Source: Haloferacaceae archaeon PL-Br10_E2g29 (lineage in GTDB: Archaea > Halobacteriota > Halobacteria > Halobacteriales > Haloferacaceae). Taken from it: a stretch of 14,772 nt of DNA. The stretch is taken from assembly GCA_001563965.1 (NCBI GenBank), contig LKMS01000021.1:1-14772 (forward strand), read 5' to 3'. Under the pieces are notes generated by a model. The model was not told the DNA's origin, searched no databases, and worked only from the letters and a program-made list of their open reading frames with translations. The first letter of the stretch is position 1. The number at the start of each line of letters is the position of its first letter. Position numbers and translations under genes: made by a program. Shown here piece after piece: positions 14,419 through 14,772 of this stretch.

Positions 14419-14772
14419 TCACAGCCACTTGCTGACGTACGGGCCGTCCTGAATGTAGCCTTGTTTCTCGCGGTAGTACTCGCGCACGCCGATGCCCGAA
14501 ATTACGCTGAGTTTGTCGAAACCGGCGTCGATAGCGAGTTCCTCGGCGTGTGCGAGCAGTGTTTGGCCGTAGCCACGATGTTGCCAGTCCTGTTTGCCCG
14601 CTTGCTGGCCGATTCCGGCCTCGCTGCCGTAGACGTGGAGTTCACGGACGATGGCCGCGTTCTGGAGTTCGCGTCGCACCGGATCGTTCGGAAACCGAAG
14701 CCGACAGAAGCCGATCAAGAGGTCTTCGACGGTGTCTTCGAAGCTAATGAAGTGCTCCGTTCCCCCACAGAC
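14419..14772 (-). CDS. elp3: C-terminal end of Elp3 (tRNA U34 acetyltransferase), cut by right edge
   Basis: Partial gene: 117 residues plus stop are visible and the frame stays open to the window edge, so the N-terminal radical-SAM domain lies outside. The visible part is the GNAT acetyltransferase domain of archaeal Elp3, which makes the cm5U-type modification of tRNA wobble uridine. Marks are GTEHFISFED, GFCRLRFPNDPVRREL, VRELHVYGSE, DWQHRGYGQTLLAHAEE (the acetyl-CoA-binding R/Q-x-x-G-x-G/A motif) and the Elp3-specific end SVISGIGVREYYREKQGY followed by DGPYVSKWL at the stop. An apparent start at 14718 (TTG, Leu in a conserved LLIGF piece) is not a real start. Downstream on the same strand is the RidA-family gene. 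A stand-alone GNAT protein is less likely because of the specific C-terminus. Confidence 0.9.
   Translation of the reverse strand, partial: VCGGTEHFISFEDTVEDLLIGFCRLRFPNDPVRRELQNAAIVRELHVYGSEAGIGQQAGKQDWQHRGYGQTLLAHAEELAIDAGFDKLSVISGIGVREYYREKQGYIQDGPYVSKWL

Noticed and set aside
14419..14718. A complete 99-aa stand-alone GNAT acetyltransferase starting at a TTG
   Set aside because: The frame continues to the window edge with conserved Elp3 residues before the TTG, so this is the tail of a longer gene.
1..14772. CRISPR arrays, tRNA or rRNA genes, insertion sequences, phage modules
   Set aside because: No regularly spaced repeats, no cloverleaf with a T-loop, no transposase motif or terminal inverted repeats were found by eye on either strand.

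Overview
The window looks like haloarchaeal chromosome (class Halobacteria). The proteins are strongly acidic (proteasome alpha ends in an Asp/Glu tail). Several genes have an AT-rich TATA-like box about 25-30 bases before an ATG with no Shine-Dalgarno, as expected for leaderless archaeal transcripts. The gene set (proteasome alpha, RNase P Pop5/Rpp30, Elp3, PurN-AICAR transformylase fusion, Tat lipoprotein, Usp) is archaeal and mostly housekeeping. I cannot name the genus.

Layout. (1) 1-370, minus: the N-terminus of an unrecognised protein running off the left edge, preceded by a 78-aa hypothetical protein. (2) 507-3057, plus: an M24 Xaa-Pro peptidase-like enzyme, then two overlapping paralogous membrane proteins of the YdjM-type metal-dependent hydrolase family; the first has lost several putative metal-ligand histidines. 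(3) 3093-6579, minus: a compact run folC - rnp3 (Rpp30) - rnp2 (Pop5) - psmA, with a TATA box before folC. It joins folate polyglutamylation, tRNA 5' processing and protein degradation in one probable transcript. (4) 6734-8773: a DoxX-type membrane protein (minus) divergent from a Tat-exported lipoprotein of the PQQ-dependent aldose sugar dehydrogenase family (plus). (5) 8844-9840, minus: a CAP/SCP-domain protein with four C-terminal hydrophobic segments, in an AT-richer segment with different codon use; probably an acquired accessory gene. (6) 9842-13023: divergent purine genes, a PurN-AICAR transformylase fusion (minus) and purB (plus). PurB makes AICAR and the fusion protein formylates it. 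(7) 13057-14772, minus: a Usp-type protein, a RidA-family protein and the C-terminal GNAT end of Elp3, cut by the right edge.

No tRNA, rRNA, CRISPR array, insertion sequence or phage module was seen. No convincing new multi-gene system is present. The best leads are the active/degenerate hydrolase pair, the orphan CAP-membrane protein in atypical DNA, and a folC gene without a fused dihydropteroate synthase heading the RNase P-proteasome operon.
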